64,000 nucleotides of DNA, taken from Syntrophales bacterium. Its GTDB lineage: Bacteria > Desulfobacterota > Syntrophia > Syntrophales > UBA2210. The position numbers and the translations under genes are program-made. The notes under the pieces are model-generated. The model made no database searches, was not told the DNA's origin, and was given only the letters and a program-made list of their open reading frames with translations. Shown piece after piece: positions 26,552 to 35,198 of the stretch; the stretch's first letter is position 1; every line of letters begins with the position of its first letter. The stretch lies in the NCBI GenBank assembly GCA_023230565.1, contig JALNXD010000009.1, positions 1 through 64,000 of the forward strand. The letters are read 5' to 3'.

Positions 26552-27817
26552 CTATTTCTCCGTTCGTTTTCTCAAATCCCTCACACGAATGTATGTATCG
26601 CCCGGATTGGTAATTTCAACAAGTTCCTTAGGGTGAACAAGCACATATCTGCCGCCCGCCTGAAACTGTCCTATAGGAGTGGGCTGATAGGGGTGCCCGG
26701 TCTTCGGGTCATGTCTTTGATCAAAAGCCCACACCCAGAAACCATGCTGGAATTCGTTTTTCTCAATCGTTGCAATTAACGCATCCACATTGCCGGCACT
26801 GCCGATTTTTTCAAGTGCTTCCTTAAGGATCCAGGGACCGTCATAGGCGCCGAAACTGGAGGCAATCAAACCGGCCTCTTTCTCTTTTAATTTTTTCATA
26901 AACGGATTCGTCAGCTCCGTAAAAGGGATCACTATCTCCGGCCCCTGAGCTGTTATCCCCAGAGCCCTTCCCCCTGTCATGTTATAAAACGCGGCATAAC
27001 TGTGGGTTCCCCCCTGAAAAGCCAGATCCAAATCTTTTGCCTGGGATTGTGCCCATTGCTTCACCAGTGTGACCGTATCCGTATATGCCGCAAGCCAGTA
27101 TATTGTATCGGCTCCACTGGCGGCAATTTTGTCGAAAATCGGAAGAAACATTTTTTCTTTAATATCTGTAATACTGTAAAACGCTATTTCTATCCCGTTC
27201 TTTTCAAAATCCTCCCGAAGAGTGGGATAACGATCGCTTCCCTTCCGGAAAAGCTCTGTCCAGCCCATATCTTCGAAAAGCAAGGCAAGCTTCTTCGTTC
27301 CTATTGTATTTTTAAAAAAATCCATAATCTTCAGCTTCGGGTTATAAGAATCAGACGTACTCGAATAGACTCTAAAGACAAACTTGTACTTGTCATATTC
27401 GTCAGCTACCACATCGGTAAACCCGGCATGCGCTGTCCAAAAAGCAAAAAGCAAATGAGGATAGGTTGGATAGAGTCTGGCTCCCACCTGCGCACAGGCT
27501 GTGCTCCCCTCTGTTCCTTCTGTAAACACAAGCAGGCATTTATCATTTAATACCAGTTTTTTGTATGCGGCCACGGCAAGCGGCACTTCCCTCTTCCAGT
27601 CCTGGGTAATCAGCTCTACAGGCCTGCCCAGAATGCCTCCCGCCTCGTTTATTTCTTGAACACTGATCTCGAGCGTCGCTTTGTTGCTTGCTCCGTAAGG
27701 GGTGGAAAGCGCTCCGATAAACCCGATTTTAATCGGATCTGCAGCAAAAAGATTCCCTGCAGAACCACATAGAAACGCAAGACTGATCAAAACTGAGGCA
27801 ACAATCCTTCTTCTCAT
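26552..27817 (-). CDS. ABC transporter substrate-binding protein, LivK type (paralogue 6)
   Basis: 421 residues from the ATG at 27817, which has AAAGGAGA just upstream; a start at 27880 would lack a site. The leader MRRRIVASVLISLAFLCG is cleaved near LFA-ADPIKIG. It has GALSTPYGASNKATLEIS, TQDWKREVPLAVAAYKKL and TEGTEGSTACAQ. WLAAYTDTVTLVKQW replaces WITGYTDTV and QGGTHSYAAFYN replaces QSGACSYAAFWN, again changes within the expected ligand pocket. It is the first of three consecutive binding-protein genes on the minus strand (6, 5, 4) that have no permease between them. Confidence 0.92.
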   Translation of the reverse strand: MRRRIVASVLISLAFLCGSAGNLFAADPIKIGFIGALSTPYGASNKATLEISVQEINEAGGILGRPVELITQDWKREVPLAVAAYKKLVLNDKCLLVFTEGTEGSTACAQVGARLYPTYPHLLFAFWTAHAGFTDVVADEYDKYKFVFRVYSSTSDSYNPKLKIMDFFKNTIGTKKLALLFEDMGWTELFRKGSDRYPTLREDFEKNGIEIAFYSITDIKEKMFLPIFDKIAASGADTIYWLAAYTDTVTLVKQWAQSQAKDLDLAFQGGTHSYAAFYNMTGGRALGITAQGPEIVIPFTELTNPFMKKLKEKEAGLIASSFGAYDGPWILKEALEKIGSAGNVDALIATIEKNEFQHGFWVWAFDQRHDPKTGHPYQPTPIGQFQAGGRYVLVHPKELVEITNPGDTYIRVRDLRKRTEK

Positions 27818-28466
27818 GACTTTCTCCTTTCTGATTTTGAATTCAAGACATGCAAAGATTTTTTTGTATGACATCAGCATTGCATCATCTTTTAACGGCT
27901 AAAATAGTGTTCAAGTTCTGCGTTCGATGTTATATATAAAATTAAACAAGATAGAACTTGAATGCAGAGCGTGGAGCAATTCCCGAGCAACCGCACCCCT
28001 TCATGTCGCTTCTGAACGACTAAAGGAATGCCTCGCGCAGATAAAGAAAACGTGTTTTTTTATGAAGCCGATAGCGGGCGGGTACAGGCCGGATCTATTT
28101 GATCTGCCTCTGCTGTGAAACTGTAAGAATCAATAAAGCTTTTTGGCAAGACTTCGGCCTTCCATAGTGGAAATGATTTCCATCTTCCGCTTTATCGAAC
28201 TCCCCCCTGTTGATGATACGGAAATTAATCTCATGATCGCCCGCATAAGTCAATCTGTTTTACACCCGCTTTTGAAATCTGTAAAAGTTCGTTGACAAGG
28301 TCAAACGGGTGTGGGATATAGCCCTGTAATCAGGAGTAGTGCCGGTAATTCGTTATATTCGGTATTTCATTTGCAGCTGTCTCACCGATTTTATCATAGC
28401 ACTGCAGTTTCACCGGCCCGGGCCGGACAGTGCGGAAACTAAAATACTATACAGGAGGATATTTAC
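27818..28466. other. 649-base intergenic region between binding protein 6 and the crotonase gene
   Basis: It is the longest non-coding stretch in the window. A candidate plus-strand promoter lies at 28292-28320. A short open frame at 27927-28118 has no ribosome site or recognisable protein and was not accepted. No RNA gene or transposon end was seen. Confidence 0.6.
28292..28320 (+). promoter_or_regulatory. Candidate promoter of the crotonase-family gene
   Basis: TTGACA (28292-28297), 17-base spacer, GATATA (28315-28320), about 145 bases before the ATG. Confidence 0.4.
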
Positions 28467-29264
28467 ATGGCAAGAACAGATGTGCTTTATGAAAAAAAGG
28501 ATCAGATCGGGATAATCACATTGAACCGTCCTGAAAAAATGAATGCAATGACTCATGAGATGCTTGCATTGTTTCTCGAAATTACTGAACAGATCCGCAA
28601 AGATGATGATGTAAGAGCAGTCATCCTTACCGGCAAGGGCAAATGCTTCTGCGCAGGAACCGATTTAAGCGGCGATGTTCCGGAGGCCGTCGAAACAGAA
28701 CTTAACTATTTAAAATCAAAGGATACTACTATTTATTCATATAATGCATGGTTCTTTGCCAGTATTCCCAAACCTGTTATTTGCGCACTAAACGGGCCGG
28801 CAGTCGGGGCCGGTTCGGAATATCCGCTTCATTGCGACATCAGAATAGCGGGAAAAAGCGCAAAATGGGGCGAGGTTTTCGTCCGCCGCGGCCTCATACC
28901 GGATACAGGCGCAGGAACCTACTTGCTCCCCCATATCGTGGGGTTCTCAAAGGCAGCCGAGCTCTGCATGTCAGGAGAGGTAATCGACGCCGAAGAGATG
29001 CTGAGGATAGGCCTTGTTCACGAAGTTGTACCTGATGACGAACTTATGCCTGCAGCGATGAAACTTGCGAGTAAATTTCTGAAAGCCGCACCTCTTGCCG
29101 TAAAGATGACAAAGCAGCTGTTGTACATGGGACTCCAGCGGACAATCGACCACCACTCAGAAGCTACCCGTTATTGTTTTCAGCTTGCTACAAAAACAGA
29201 AGACATGATGGAAGGCATCAATTCCTTCCTGGAAAAACGCGATCCTGTCTGGAAAAACAGATAA
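28467..29264 (+). CDS. Enoyl-CoA hydratase/isomerase (crotonase) family protein
   Basis: 265 residues with AGGAGG before the ATG. The N-terminal block GIITLNRPEKMNAMT and the CoA-binding CFCAGTDLSG are standard. The oxyanion segment is ALNGPAVGAGSEYPLHCD. Aligned by hand to rat crotonase, Glu118 matches Glu144, but Phe138 (WGEVFVRRG) takes the place of Glu164, so a classical hydratase mechanism is doubtful. IPDTGAGTYLLP places an Asp where PaaG-type isomerases have one. Isomerase or ring-processing chemistry is possible. It is transcribed alone at the edge of the catabolic island. Confidence 0.9.
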   Translation: MARTDVLYEKKDQIGIITLNRPEKMNAMTHEMLALFLEITEQIRKDDDVRAVILTGKGKCFCAGTDLSGDVPEAVETELNYLKSKDTTIYSYNAWFFASIPKPVICALNGPAVGAGSEYPLHCDIRIAGKSAKWGEVFVRRGLIPDTGAGTYLLPHIVGFSKAAELCMSGEVIDAEEMLRIGLVHEVVPDDELMPAAMKLASKFLKAAPLAVKMTKQLLYMGLQRTIDHHSEATRYCFQLATKTEDMMEGINSFLEKRDPVWKNR

Positions 29265-29485
29265 TTTGTCCCGCTGCAATGCCAGGAGTAAATGGCATGA
29301 GTAATCTGTTCAGCCGAGGGCCTGCTTCTCAAATACTGTCTCCTGCCGTTACCTCACGTGTAAGGCATCGGGAGATTTCGACGGCGCCGTTCCGCTCAAT
29401 GTAAACAACGCAAAAAAGCGGAATCACGCTGCATCTTTTGGAAGCGGGCCTTTGTCCGTGTTATCCGTAGGTACGGTATCACTCA

Positions 29486-30286
29486 CTACCGCCCCTTAAA
29501 AAGAGGCTTGCGCTTTTCATGAAACGCTCGTACACCCTCTTGAACATCCTCGCAGTAATTAGTCACGAGAGTCCCGAGCGCTGCATCTTCGAGGGCATTA
29601 TCAAGATCCATCTGAGTTTGCTTGTACATCATCCTTTTTGTTATTCTGATTGCTATGGGCGGTCCTTCGGCAAGCCGTACGGCCCAGCTCTGTGCCGTTT
29701 CCATAAGCTCGGCATCACCGGCAACTTCATTCACCAGGCCAAGCTCTCTGGCCCTCTGAGCAGTATACACTTCGGAAAAAAGTGACATTTTCAGTGCATT
29801 CTGAAAACCCATGTACCTTGGAAATAACCAGGCGCCTCCTTCATCCGGCATAAGAGCAAATTTCAGGCTCGTATCTCCCAGCTTCGCACTTTCGGCGGCG
29901 ATCCGAAAATCACAGCATAACGCCAGAGTCAATCCTCCCGCAACAGCAGCACCGTTTATCGCAGCCACTGACGGCTTATCGAAATGCCACAAAAATTTTA
30001 CCAGCTGATGAAAATTATTTCTCATTTCAAGCATCGATTCCAGCCGGTGGCCTCGATATCGTTCCGGGTACTGAAAATCCGGTGATACCTCTCCGCCGGA
30101 ACAGAACCCTCGACCAGCGCCGGTAATAATCACGGACCGCACTTCGTCGTCATCACGGCAATCACCAAGGGCCTGCAAAAGTTCATGCACCATGGTTTCG
30201 GAATAGGCATTCATCATTTGGGGGCGATTCAATGTGATGACCGCGACTTTGTTGTCCTTTGCATATAAAATTTGCGTAAATTCCAT
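29486..30286 (-). CDS. Enoyl-CoA hydratase/isomerase (crotonase) family protein, isomerase-like active site
   Basis: 266 residues from the ATG at 30286; AGGAGG lies 9 bases upstream. VAVITLNRPQMMNAYS, GFCSGGEV and AINGAAVAGGLTLALCCD mark the family. The two Glu residues of hydratases are both replaced (Thr in GGLTLALCCD, Ser in LGDTSLKFA), while MPDEGGAWLFPRYMG matches the PaaG/isomerase pattern with an acidic residue after Pro. It is therefore more likely an isomerase than a hydratase. The C-terminus FHEKRKPLFKGR is typical. It faces away from the upstream crotonase gene and ends convergent with it. Confidence 0.9.
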   Translation of the reverse strand: MEFTQILYAKDNKVAVITLNRPQMMNAYSETMVHELLQALGDCRDDDEVRSVIITGAGRGFCSGGEVSPDFQYPERYRGHRLESMLEMRNNFHQLVKFLWHFDKPSVAAINGAAVAGGLTLALCCDFRIAAESAKLGDTSLKFALMPDEGGAWLFPRYMGFQNALKMSLFSEVYTAQRARELGLVNEVAGDAELMETAQSWAVRLAEGPPIAIRITKRMMYKQTQMDLDNALEDAALGTLVTNYCEDVQEGVRAFHEKRKPLFKGR

Positions 30287-30320
30287 ATAATCATGCCTCC
30301 TCATGTAAAATTATAAGCAA

Positions 30321-30347
30321 GAGTTCGCCGGGACGTGCGCTTCGCAT
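30321..30347. repeat. Short dispersed repeat, copy flanking mltA (downstream side)
   Basis: GAGTTCGCCGGGACGTGCGC followed by TTCGCAT. A related copy in the same orientation lies at 31828-31854, on the other side of mltA, with about 22 of 27 positions shared allowing single-base gaps. Confidence 0.35.
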
Positions 30348-30487
30348 CTATGACATGGTCACAGTAAACGCTGAGTTGCGGGTCCTGATCCCATGCCTGC
30401 AAATAAAAAATATTTGCGAGCGTCACTATCTCACATTCTATTGCCGGCTCGGCCGGCAGGAGAATCCTTTTATGAATCCCCAGATAG

Positions 30488-31708
30488 CTATCGATCGTGC
30501 TTTTTTATGAAAAAATAAAGTTCGCCGTATTCTTTCATGTGCCCGGCCATGATGCCGGCACTCGATCCGGTACCGCAGAACAGGTCCACCCTTGCGGGCC
30601 CCTTGATTGCACCTCCCGTATCCTGGTTCAAAACGAAGCGGGAGAAAGGTACCCAGGAAATGATATTGCCGTCTTCATTGATGACCGGCTTTTTCACTTT
30701 AATGAACGCAAGAGCTCCCTGCGGAAAAAAAGCCGGATCAGTAGCGATAGAACGGCCTCCTGTAACCGGCACATCGAGACAGCCTTTCGGGCCTTCCTCG
30801 ACAATTCTGAAAAACACATAACTTTGATTATGTGAAAGGAGATCAAACATTTCATCGGGATGAGTATTGAGGTATTTCTTTATACCCTCAAGCGAAATCT
30901 CTCCTATTGAAAGCTTCCCCTCTTCCACAAGATGCCGTCCAAGGCTCCGGTAGGCGTGACCATTGGACTGGGAATAACTCACCTGAATCGAAGTTCCATC
31001 GGTAAATTCAATCATCCCGGACCCCTGAATGTGGAGAAAGAAAATATCAACGGGGTCTGCCAGCCAGGCAATTTCAAGTCCTCTGCACGCCAGCCTGTCA
31101 TCGACATCGATATCTCGTCTGGTGTAATAAGGAACGACCTTTCCGTCTTCGATTCGCGCAATAATCCGTTCTCCTTCATATTTTTTCCGGAATTGCCCTA
31201 GATTCACCACAATATGGTCATCGGGAACTCGGTAAATGGGATATTTGAACCGTGATGTTCTGAATTTAGAACCTTCAAGTACCGGTTCATAGTACCCTGT
31301 ATAGAGAATGCTCCCTTCGCCATCGAGCCCGAGACACTGATACACATTGAATTTTTTTCTCAGAACTTCCGCCAGCCGTCGGTTGTCAAGTGTCGATCCC
31401 ATTATTTCATAAAAAAGAATGAGCGATTCTTTCATCTCTCTGGCTGTATATGTATCCCGTCCGAATTTGAATAGACGGTCTTCCGGAATTCTGTCCAGAA
31501 ACACGAGGCTTTTTTCTATGGCCCGGACCAGTGAAGCCCGATCAAGATCATCTTCAATAAGAGGGATTCTCTCAGGGATCAATTTTACCATGTGATCAGG
31601 TGTCCCGGCCTCGGAAGGGGGCCTTTTGACAGCCGTGGTGCAACCGGAAAAAAGACCTGACAGGAAGATCGTGATAAGCAGGACACCTGTGAGCACGGAA
31701 GTTTTCAT
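30488..31708 (-). CDS. mltA: Membrane-bound lytic murein transglycosylase A (MltA), lipoprotein
   Basis: About 406 residues from the ATG at 31708. The leader MKTSVLTGVLLITIFLSG ends in the lipobox LFSGC, so the protein should be an outer-membrane lipoprotein. It cleaves peptidoglycan glycan strands to 1,6-anhydro ends. Family blocks include LYTGYYEPVLEGS, the 3D-domain region with IQGSGMIEFTDG and the C-terminal NQDTGGAIKGPARVDLFCG, whose DTGGAI and D-x-F-x-G contain the conserved catalytic-site Asp. It is longer than E. coli MltA (365) at the N-terminal side. Upstream lies a palindrome that may separate it from the argA-recN-nadK run. Confidence 0.93.
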   Translation of the reverse strand: MKTSVLTGVLLITIFLSGLFSGCTTAVKRPPSEAGTPDHMVKLIPERIPLIEDDLDRASLVRAIEKSLVFLDRIPEDRLFKFGRDTYTAREMKESLILFYEIMGSTLDNRRLAEVLRKKFNVYQCLGLDGEGSILYTGYYEPVLEGSKFRTSRFKYPIYRVPDDHIVVNLGQFRKKYEGERIIARIEDGKVVPYYTRRDIDVDDRLACRGLEIAWLADPVDIFFLHIQGSGMIEFTDGTSIQVSYSQSNGHAYRSLGRHLVEEGKLSIGEISLEGIKKYLNTHPDEMFDLLSHNQSYVFFRIVEEGPKGCLDVPVTGGRSIATDPAFFPQGALAFIKVKKPVINEDGNIISWVPFSRFVLNQDTGGAIKGPARVDLFCGTGSSAGIMAGHMKEYGELYFFIKKHDR

Positions 31709-31750
31709 ATCTCTTTCACCATTAAATTCGATCACTTTGGAAAAAGCTCC

Positions 31751-31771
31751 CATGCCGGTCACACCGGCATG
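31751..31771 (-). terminator. Perfect 9-base hairpin, possible terminator after the argA-like gene
   Basis: CATGCCGGT (31751-31759) pairs with ACCGGCATG (31763-31771) across a 3-base loop. On the minus strand GGGAGCTTTTTCC follows, so T residues start 5 bases after the stem. It is either a weak terminator or a structure in the mltA leader. Confidence 0.45.
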
Positions 31772-31827
31772 ATACTAGGATGCTGCCGCATCGCGTATCA
31801 CAGCAAACCCGCTCATTGGCAGCCGGA

Positions 31828-31854
31828 AGCTCGCCCGGGATGGACGCTTCGCAT
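31828..31854. repeat. Short dispersed repeat, copy flanking mltA (upstream side)
   Basis: AGCTCGCCCGGGATGGACGC then TTCGCAT; direct-repeat partner of 30321-30347. Confidence 0.35.
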
Positions 31855-31861
31855 TTGTATC

Positions 31862-32320
31862 TTACGTTTCTATTACCATTGGAACTTCATCACAATAATC
31901 CGGGTATTTCGGACATTTTAAACATTCGGACCAAACCTTTTCCGGAAGAGTGGCTTTATCCACCTCTCTGAAATCGAGGCTCCTGAAAAAATCCACTTGA
32001 TTCGTCAGAGTAAATATGCGGTACAAGTCAAGCGTGATTGCTTCCGAAATACACGCTTCTACGAGTTTTGTCGCAATTCCCTTTCTTCTGTATTCCTTCT
32101 CCACGAACAAAGACCTGATTTCGGCAAGATTTTCCCAAAAAATATGCATGGCACATACACCGACTACAGTTTTTCCGTCATCCAGACACACTACAAAAAA
32201 ATCTCTCAGACAGCCGTAAAGATCCATCAGGGAACGGGGCAGCATTTCTCCCCTGGCCGATGATTCATTAATCATTCTGTGAATATATTTTACATCACTT
32301 ATTTTCGCCTTCCGCAGCAT
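31862..32320 (-). CDS. GNAT N-acetyltransferase, short ArgA-type (N-acetylglutamate synthase-like)
   Basis: 152 residues from the ATG at 32320, which has AAGGAG five bases upstream. It is a single GNAT domain: the acetyl-CoA loop is RSLFVEKEYRRKGIATKLV and the substrate end is TNQVDFFRSLDFREV. The tail KVWSECLKCPKYPDYCDEVP with its Cys cluster is typical of the short ArgA-like enzymes of deltaproteobacteria and Gram-negative anaerobes that start arginine synthesis by acetylating glutamate. That role is known for family members and inferred here. It follows recN by 29 bases and is probably in the same operon. Confidence 0.85.
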   Translation of the reverse strand: MLRKAKISDVKYIHRMINESSARGEMLPRSLMDLYGCLRDFFVVCLDDGKTVVGVCAMHIFWENLAEIRSLFVEKEYRRKGIATKLVEACISEAITLDLYRIFTLTNQVDFFRSLDFREVDKATLPEKVWSECLKCPKYPDYCDEVPMVIET

Positions 32321-32349
32321 ATGACTCCTTAGTTCTTTCACGTATCATT

Positions 32350-34035
32350 TCAATCACCTTTCGATGCAGCAAGCATTTCCATGGCATGCCGGCGGGTTGT
32401 CTCAGTCGTTTCAATTCCTCCAAGCATACGGGCGATTTCTTCAAGGCGTTCCGGTTCCGCAAGCGGCAGGACTCTGGTGTGTGTCCTTCCATCTGAGACT
32501 TTTTTTGTTACCAGGTAGTGGGCATCTCCGAAACAGGCAATTTGAGGAAGATGAGTAATGCAGATCACCTGGTGACTGAGTGACACGTCTTTCAATTTGC
32601 TTCCTATTCTTTCAGCTGCAGCACCACCTATCCCGCTGTCAACTTCATCAAAAACCACCGTGCCTGCCGAACCGCCTGTAGCAGCAACTTTTTTTATGGC
32701 AAGTACAATCCGGGAGAGTTCCCCGCCTGAGGCAATCCGCTGAAGAGGCTTGAGTGTCTCACCAACATTAGTTGAAAGGTAAAATTCAACCCGGTCCAGC
32801 CCGTTTTCATGTAACACCAGAGAATCTTCGCTTTCGGAAGCTTCTGCAAACATAATTCTAAATACCGTGTGGATCATGTGCAGGTCATGAATTTCACCTT
32901 CGATTTTTTCTTCAAGTATATGTGCATAGTGTTTCCGCATATCCGATAAATGCCGAGCTGTTCTTAAAAGACGGGTTTTCTTTTCAGAGATTATTGCCTC
33001 GACGCATTCTATTTCTTCTTCCAGCCGTGTTATCTCTCCGAGTTCTTTTTTTATCGCTTCTTTTCTCTCAAGTACCTCTTCTATTGTCGATCCGTACTTG
33101 CGTTTCAACTTCCCGATGAGTTCAATTCTGTCGTCTATCTGTTCCAATCTCGAAGGATCGTCAGGAATATTTTTTACATAGTCACGTAAGGCAAAGGCAA
33201 TATCTTCAAGCGCAAAGAATGCGGCATCCATCTCCTGACCGGTAACGGAAAACCCCTGATCTATGGCTTTTATCTGTCCTGTCCTCTCTCTGATGCTGTC
33301 AAGTTTTTCAAGAATCGACCCTTCATTTCCGTACAGATCGGCATAGGAACTTTCACCATACTCGCGAAGTTTCGAGGCACTTGCGAGAATTTTTTTCTCT
33401 TCTTTCAGCGCTTCATCCTCACCTTTTCTAACGTCACTTTTTTCGATTTCCTCCAATTGAAATGAAAGAAGTTTTTCTCTATCGTGCCTCTCGTCATTCG
33501 CTTTCAGAAGCTCTTCCCGCCGCTCAACAAATTCAAGGAACTGTCGATACTCCAGAAGATATTCATTCCTCAGATTCAGAAGTCCGCCAAATTCATCGAG
33601 AATATCGATATGCCTGTCCGTGCGGAGAAGCGTCTGATGTTCATGCTGCCCGCATATATTGACGAGACATTCACCTACAGCCGAAAGCATCTGCACCGTG
33701 GCCGGGCTTCCGTTGATATAAACCCTGTTTTTTCCTGATCTTGAAATGATTCTTCTGATTACAAGGTCTTGTGCTTTGTCTAACCCCATTTCAGCGAGCG
33801 TTTCTTCTACTTCACTGTTTCCTTCTATCTCAAAACGACCTTCAACGACAGCCGATTCCTCGGATGTACGAATCATGTCATTTGAGACACGATCGCCCAG
33901 AAGCATGCTCAAGGCGCCTATAATAATTGATTTACCTGCGCCTGTCTCTCCGGAAATTACAGTAAGCCCTTCCCTGAACTCAATTGTAAGGGCATCAATT
34001 ATCGCAAGATTTCTGATAGTGAGTTCGGCCAGCAT
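32350..34035 (-). CDS. recN: DNA repair protein RecN
   Basis: 561 residues from the ATG at 34035, close to E. coli RecN (553). The longer frame to 34209 overlaps nadK and is rejected. RecN is an SMC-like ATPase that acts at double-strand breaks. It opens with MLAELTIRNLAIIDALTIEF, Walker A GETGAGKSIIIGAL, and GQHEHQTLL. Long coiled-coil arms fill the middle (~165-360). The C-terminal head has the signature LKPLQRIASGGELSRIVLAI and Walker B VVFDEVDSGIGGAAA. It starts 4 bases after nadK, a nadK-recN order found in many bacteria. Confidence 0.96.
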   Translation of the reverse strand: MLAELTIRNLAIIDALTIEFREGLTVISGETGAGKSIIIGALSMLLGDRVSNDMIRTSEESAVVEGRFEIEGNSEVEETLAEMGLDKAQDLVIRRIISRSGKNRVYINGSPATVQMLSAVGECLVNICGQHEHQTLLRTDRHIDILDEFGGLLNLRNEYLLEYRQFLEFVERREELLKANDERHDREKLLSFQLEEIEKSDVRKGEDEALKEEKKILASASKLREYGESSYADLYGNEGSILEKLDSIRERTGQIKAIDQGFSVTGQEMDAAFFALEDIAFALRDYVKNIPDDPSRLEQIDDRIELIGKLKRKYGSTIEEVLERKEAIKKELGEITRLEEEIECVEAIISEKKTRLLRTARHLSDMRKHYAHILEEKIEGEIHDLHMIHTVFRIMFAEASESEDSLVLHENGLDRVEFYLSTNVGETLKPLQRIASGGELSRIVLAIKKVAATGGSAGTVVFDEVDSGIGGAAAERIGSKLKDVSLSHQVICITHLPQIACFGDAHYLVTKKVSDGRTHTRVLPLAEPERLEEIARMLGGIETTETTRRHAMEMLAASKGD

Positions 34036-34039
34036 ATCA

Positions 34040-34888
34040 TTAAAGAATTCCGCCCCACCCCAATTTGCTGCGCAAAACTTCCAGATAATCACGGTTAGGC
34101 GATACGAAAAGATTGATTGAATCCTTCGACTTTCGAATAGTGACGGCATCGCCCGGCTTGAGGACAAAAGAATCCTGACCGTCCATCGAAACAACCGCAT
34201 CCTCCTCATGGGTCAGCAGCACAACTCTGACGGTAGAATCCGCAGGGATCATAATCGGCCTGTTTGTGAGTGTATGCGGGCAGATCGGATTTATAATCAT
34301 TGAATCAAGCTCGGGAAATACTATAGGCCCCCCTGCCGAAAGGGAATATGCCGTCGATCCTGTCGGAGTGGATATAATAAGGCCATCCGCTTTGTACGTA
34401 GTGAGGTACCGATCATCGACGAACGTCTCCAGATCTACCATTCGGGAAGGATTACCCTTGTTTATAACCACGTCATTCAAGGCTGACATGTTCTTGCCGT
34501 CGACAGAAGCTTCAAGCATCATCCTTCTCGATGTACTGAACTGTCCTTTAAGAATCAGTTCCATTGCATCAAACATTTCATTTAAATTCACTACAGTCAT
34601 AAACCCGAAAGTACCCAGGTTAACTCCTAAAACAGGGATATTGTATCCCCGTGTACAGCGTGCAGCCATCAACAGAGTGCCGTCCCCCCCGAACGTGACG
34701 ATCATATCGGATACTTTAGGCAGTTCCTGCTTCGACACACCGGGACCGTACCCCGCTTTCACGGCAATTTCCGAATCGAAATAGACGGAAATTCCGCGTT
34801 TTTCAAGCCATTCCCCAAGACGGCACGAATCTTGAGCGGCACTTTCCTTTCGACTGTTGGCTATTATTCCGACACTTCGAATTTTCAT
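34040..34888 (-). CDS. nadK: NAD kinase
   Basis: 282 residues. It phosphorylates NAD to NADP in the cytoplasm. Motifs: the diphosphate-binding TFGGDGTLLMAAR, LGVNLGTFGFMT, the NAD-binding ALNDVVINKGNPSRM, and DGLIISTPTGSTAYSLSAGGPIV. All catalytic elements, including the Asp of GGDG, are present. It is the first gene of nadK-recN-argA-like on the minus strand. Confidence 0.96.
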   Translation of the reverse strand: MKIRSVGIIANSRKESAAQDSCRLGEWLEKRGISVYFDSEIAVKAGYGPGVSKQELPKVSDMIVTFGGDGTLLMAARCTRGYNIPVLGVNLGTFGFMTVVNLNEMFDAMELILKGQFSTSRRMMLEASVDGKNMSALNDVVINKGNPSRMVDLETFVDDRYLTTYKADGLIISTPTGSTAYSLSAGGPIVFPELDSMIINPICPHTLTNRPIMIPADSTVRVVLLTHEEDAVVSMDGQDSFVLKPGDAVTIRKSKDSINLFVSPNRDYLEVLRSKLGWGGIL

Positions 34889-35198
34889 CTACTCTTTTAC
34901 TCCCGCTGATTTAAACGCAGCAATTCTCACAACCATTACTTTACTTTTTTTTTCACGTTGTGCGAACGCATACAGATCAATTCTCTTTCTTTCTGTCTTG
35001 AGATCTGATGTCACACGAATTCCTACCACAAATCCAATATGCTGTCTACGCGTAATTAGACGCTTTCCATACCGAAAAAAGATTGCCTCTTGACAATTTT
35101 ACGGCGACTGAGATAGGTATTCCCCCTTATCTCGTTACAGGCGATTGCTATTCATATATTAAAAAACAGCGTATCTTGAAAAGGACGGATATACATCA
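34889..35198. other. 310-base divergent spacer between nadK and rdgC-like gene
   Basis: No gene is seen. A perfect -35 TTGACA at 35090-35095 is followed at 16 bases by a poor -10 (GATAGG), so a plus-strand promoter is possible but weak. The sequence is AT-rich with poly-T stretches. Confidence 0.4.
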
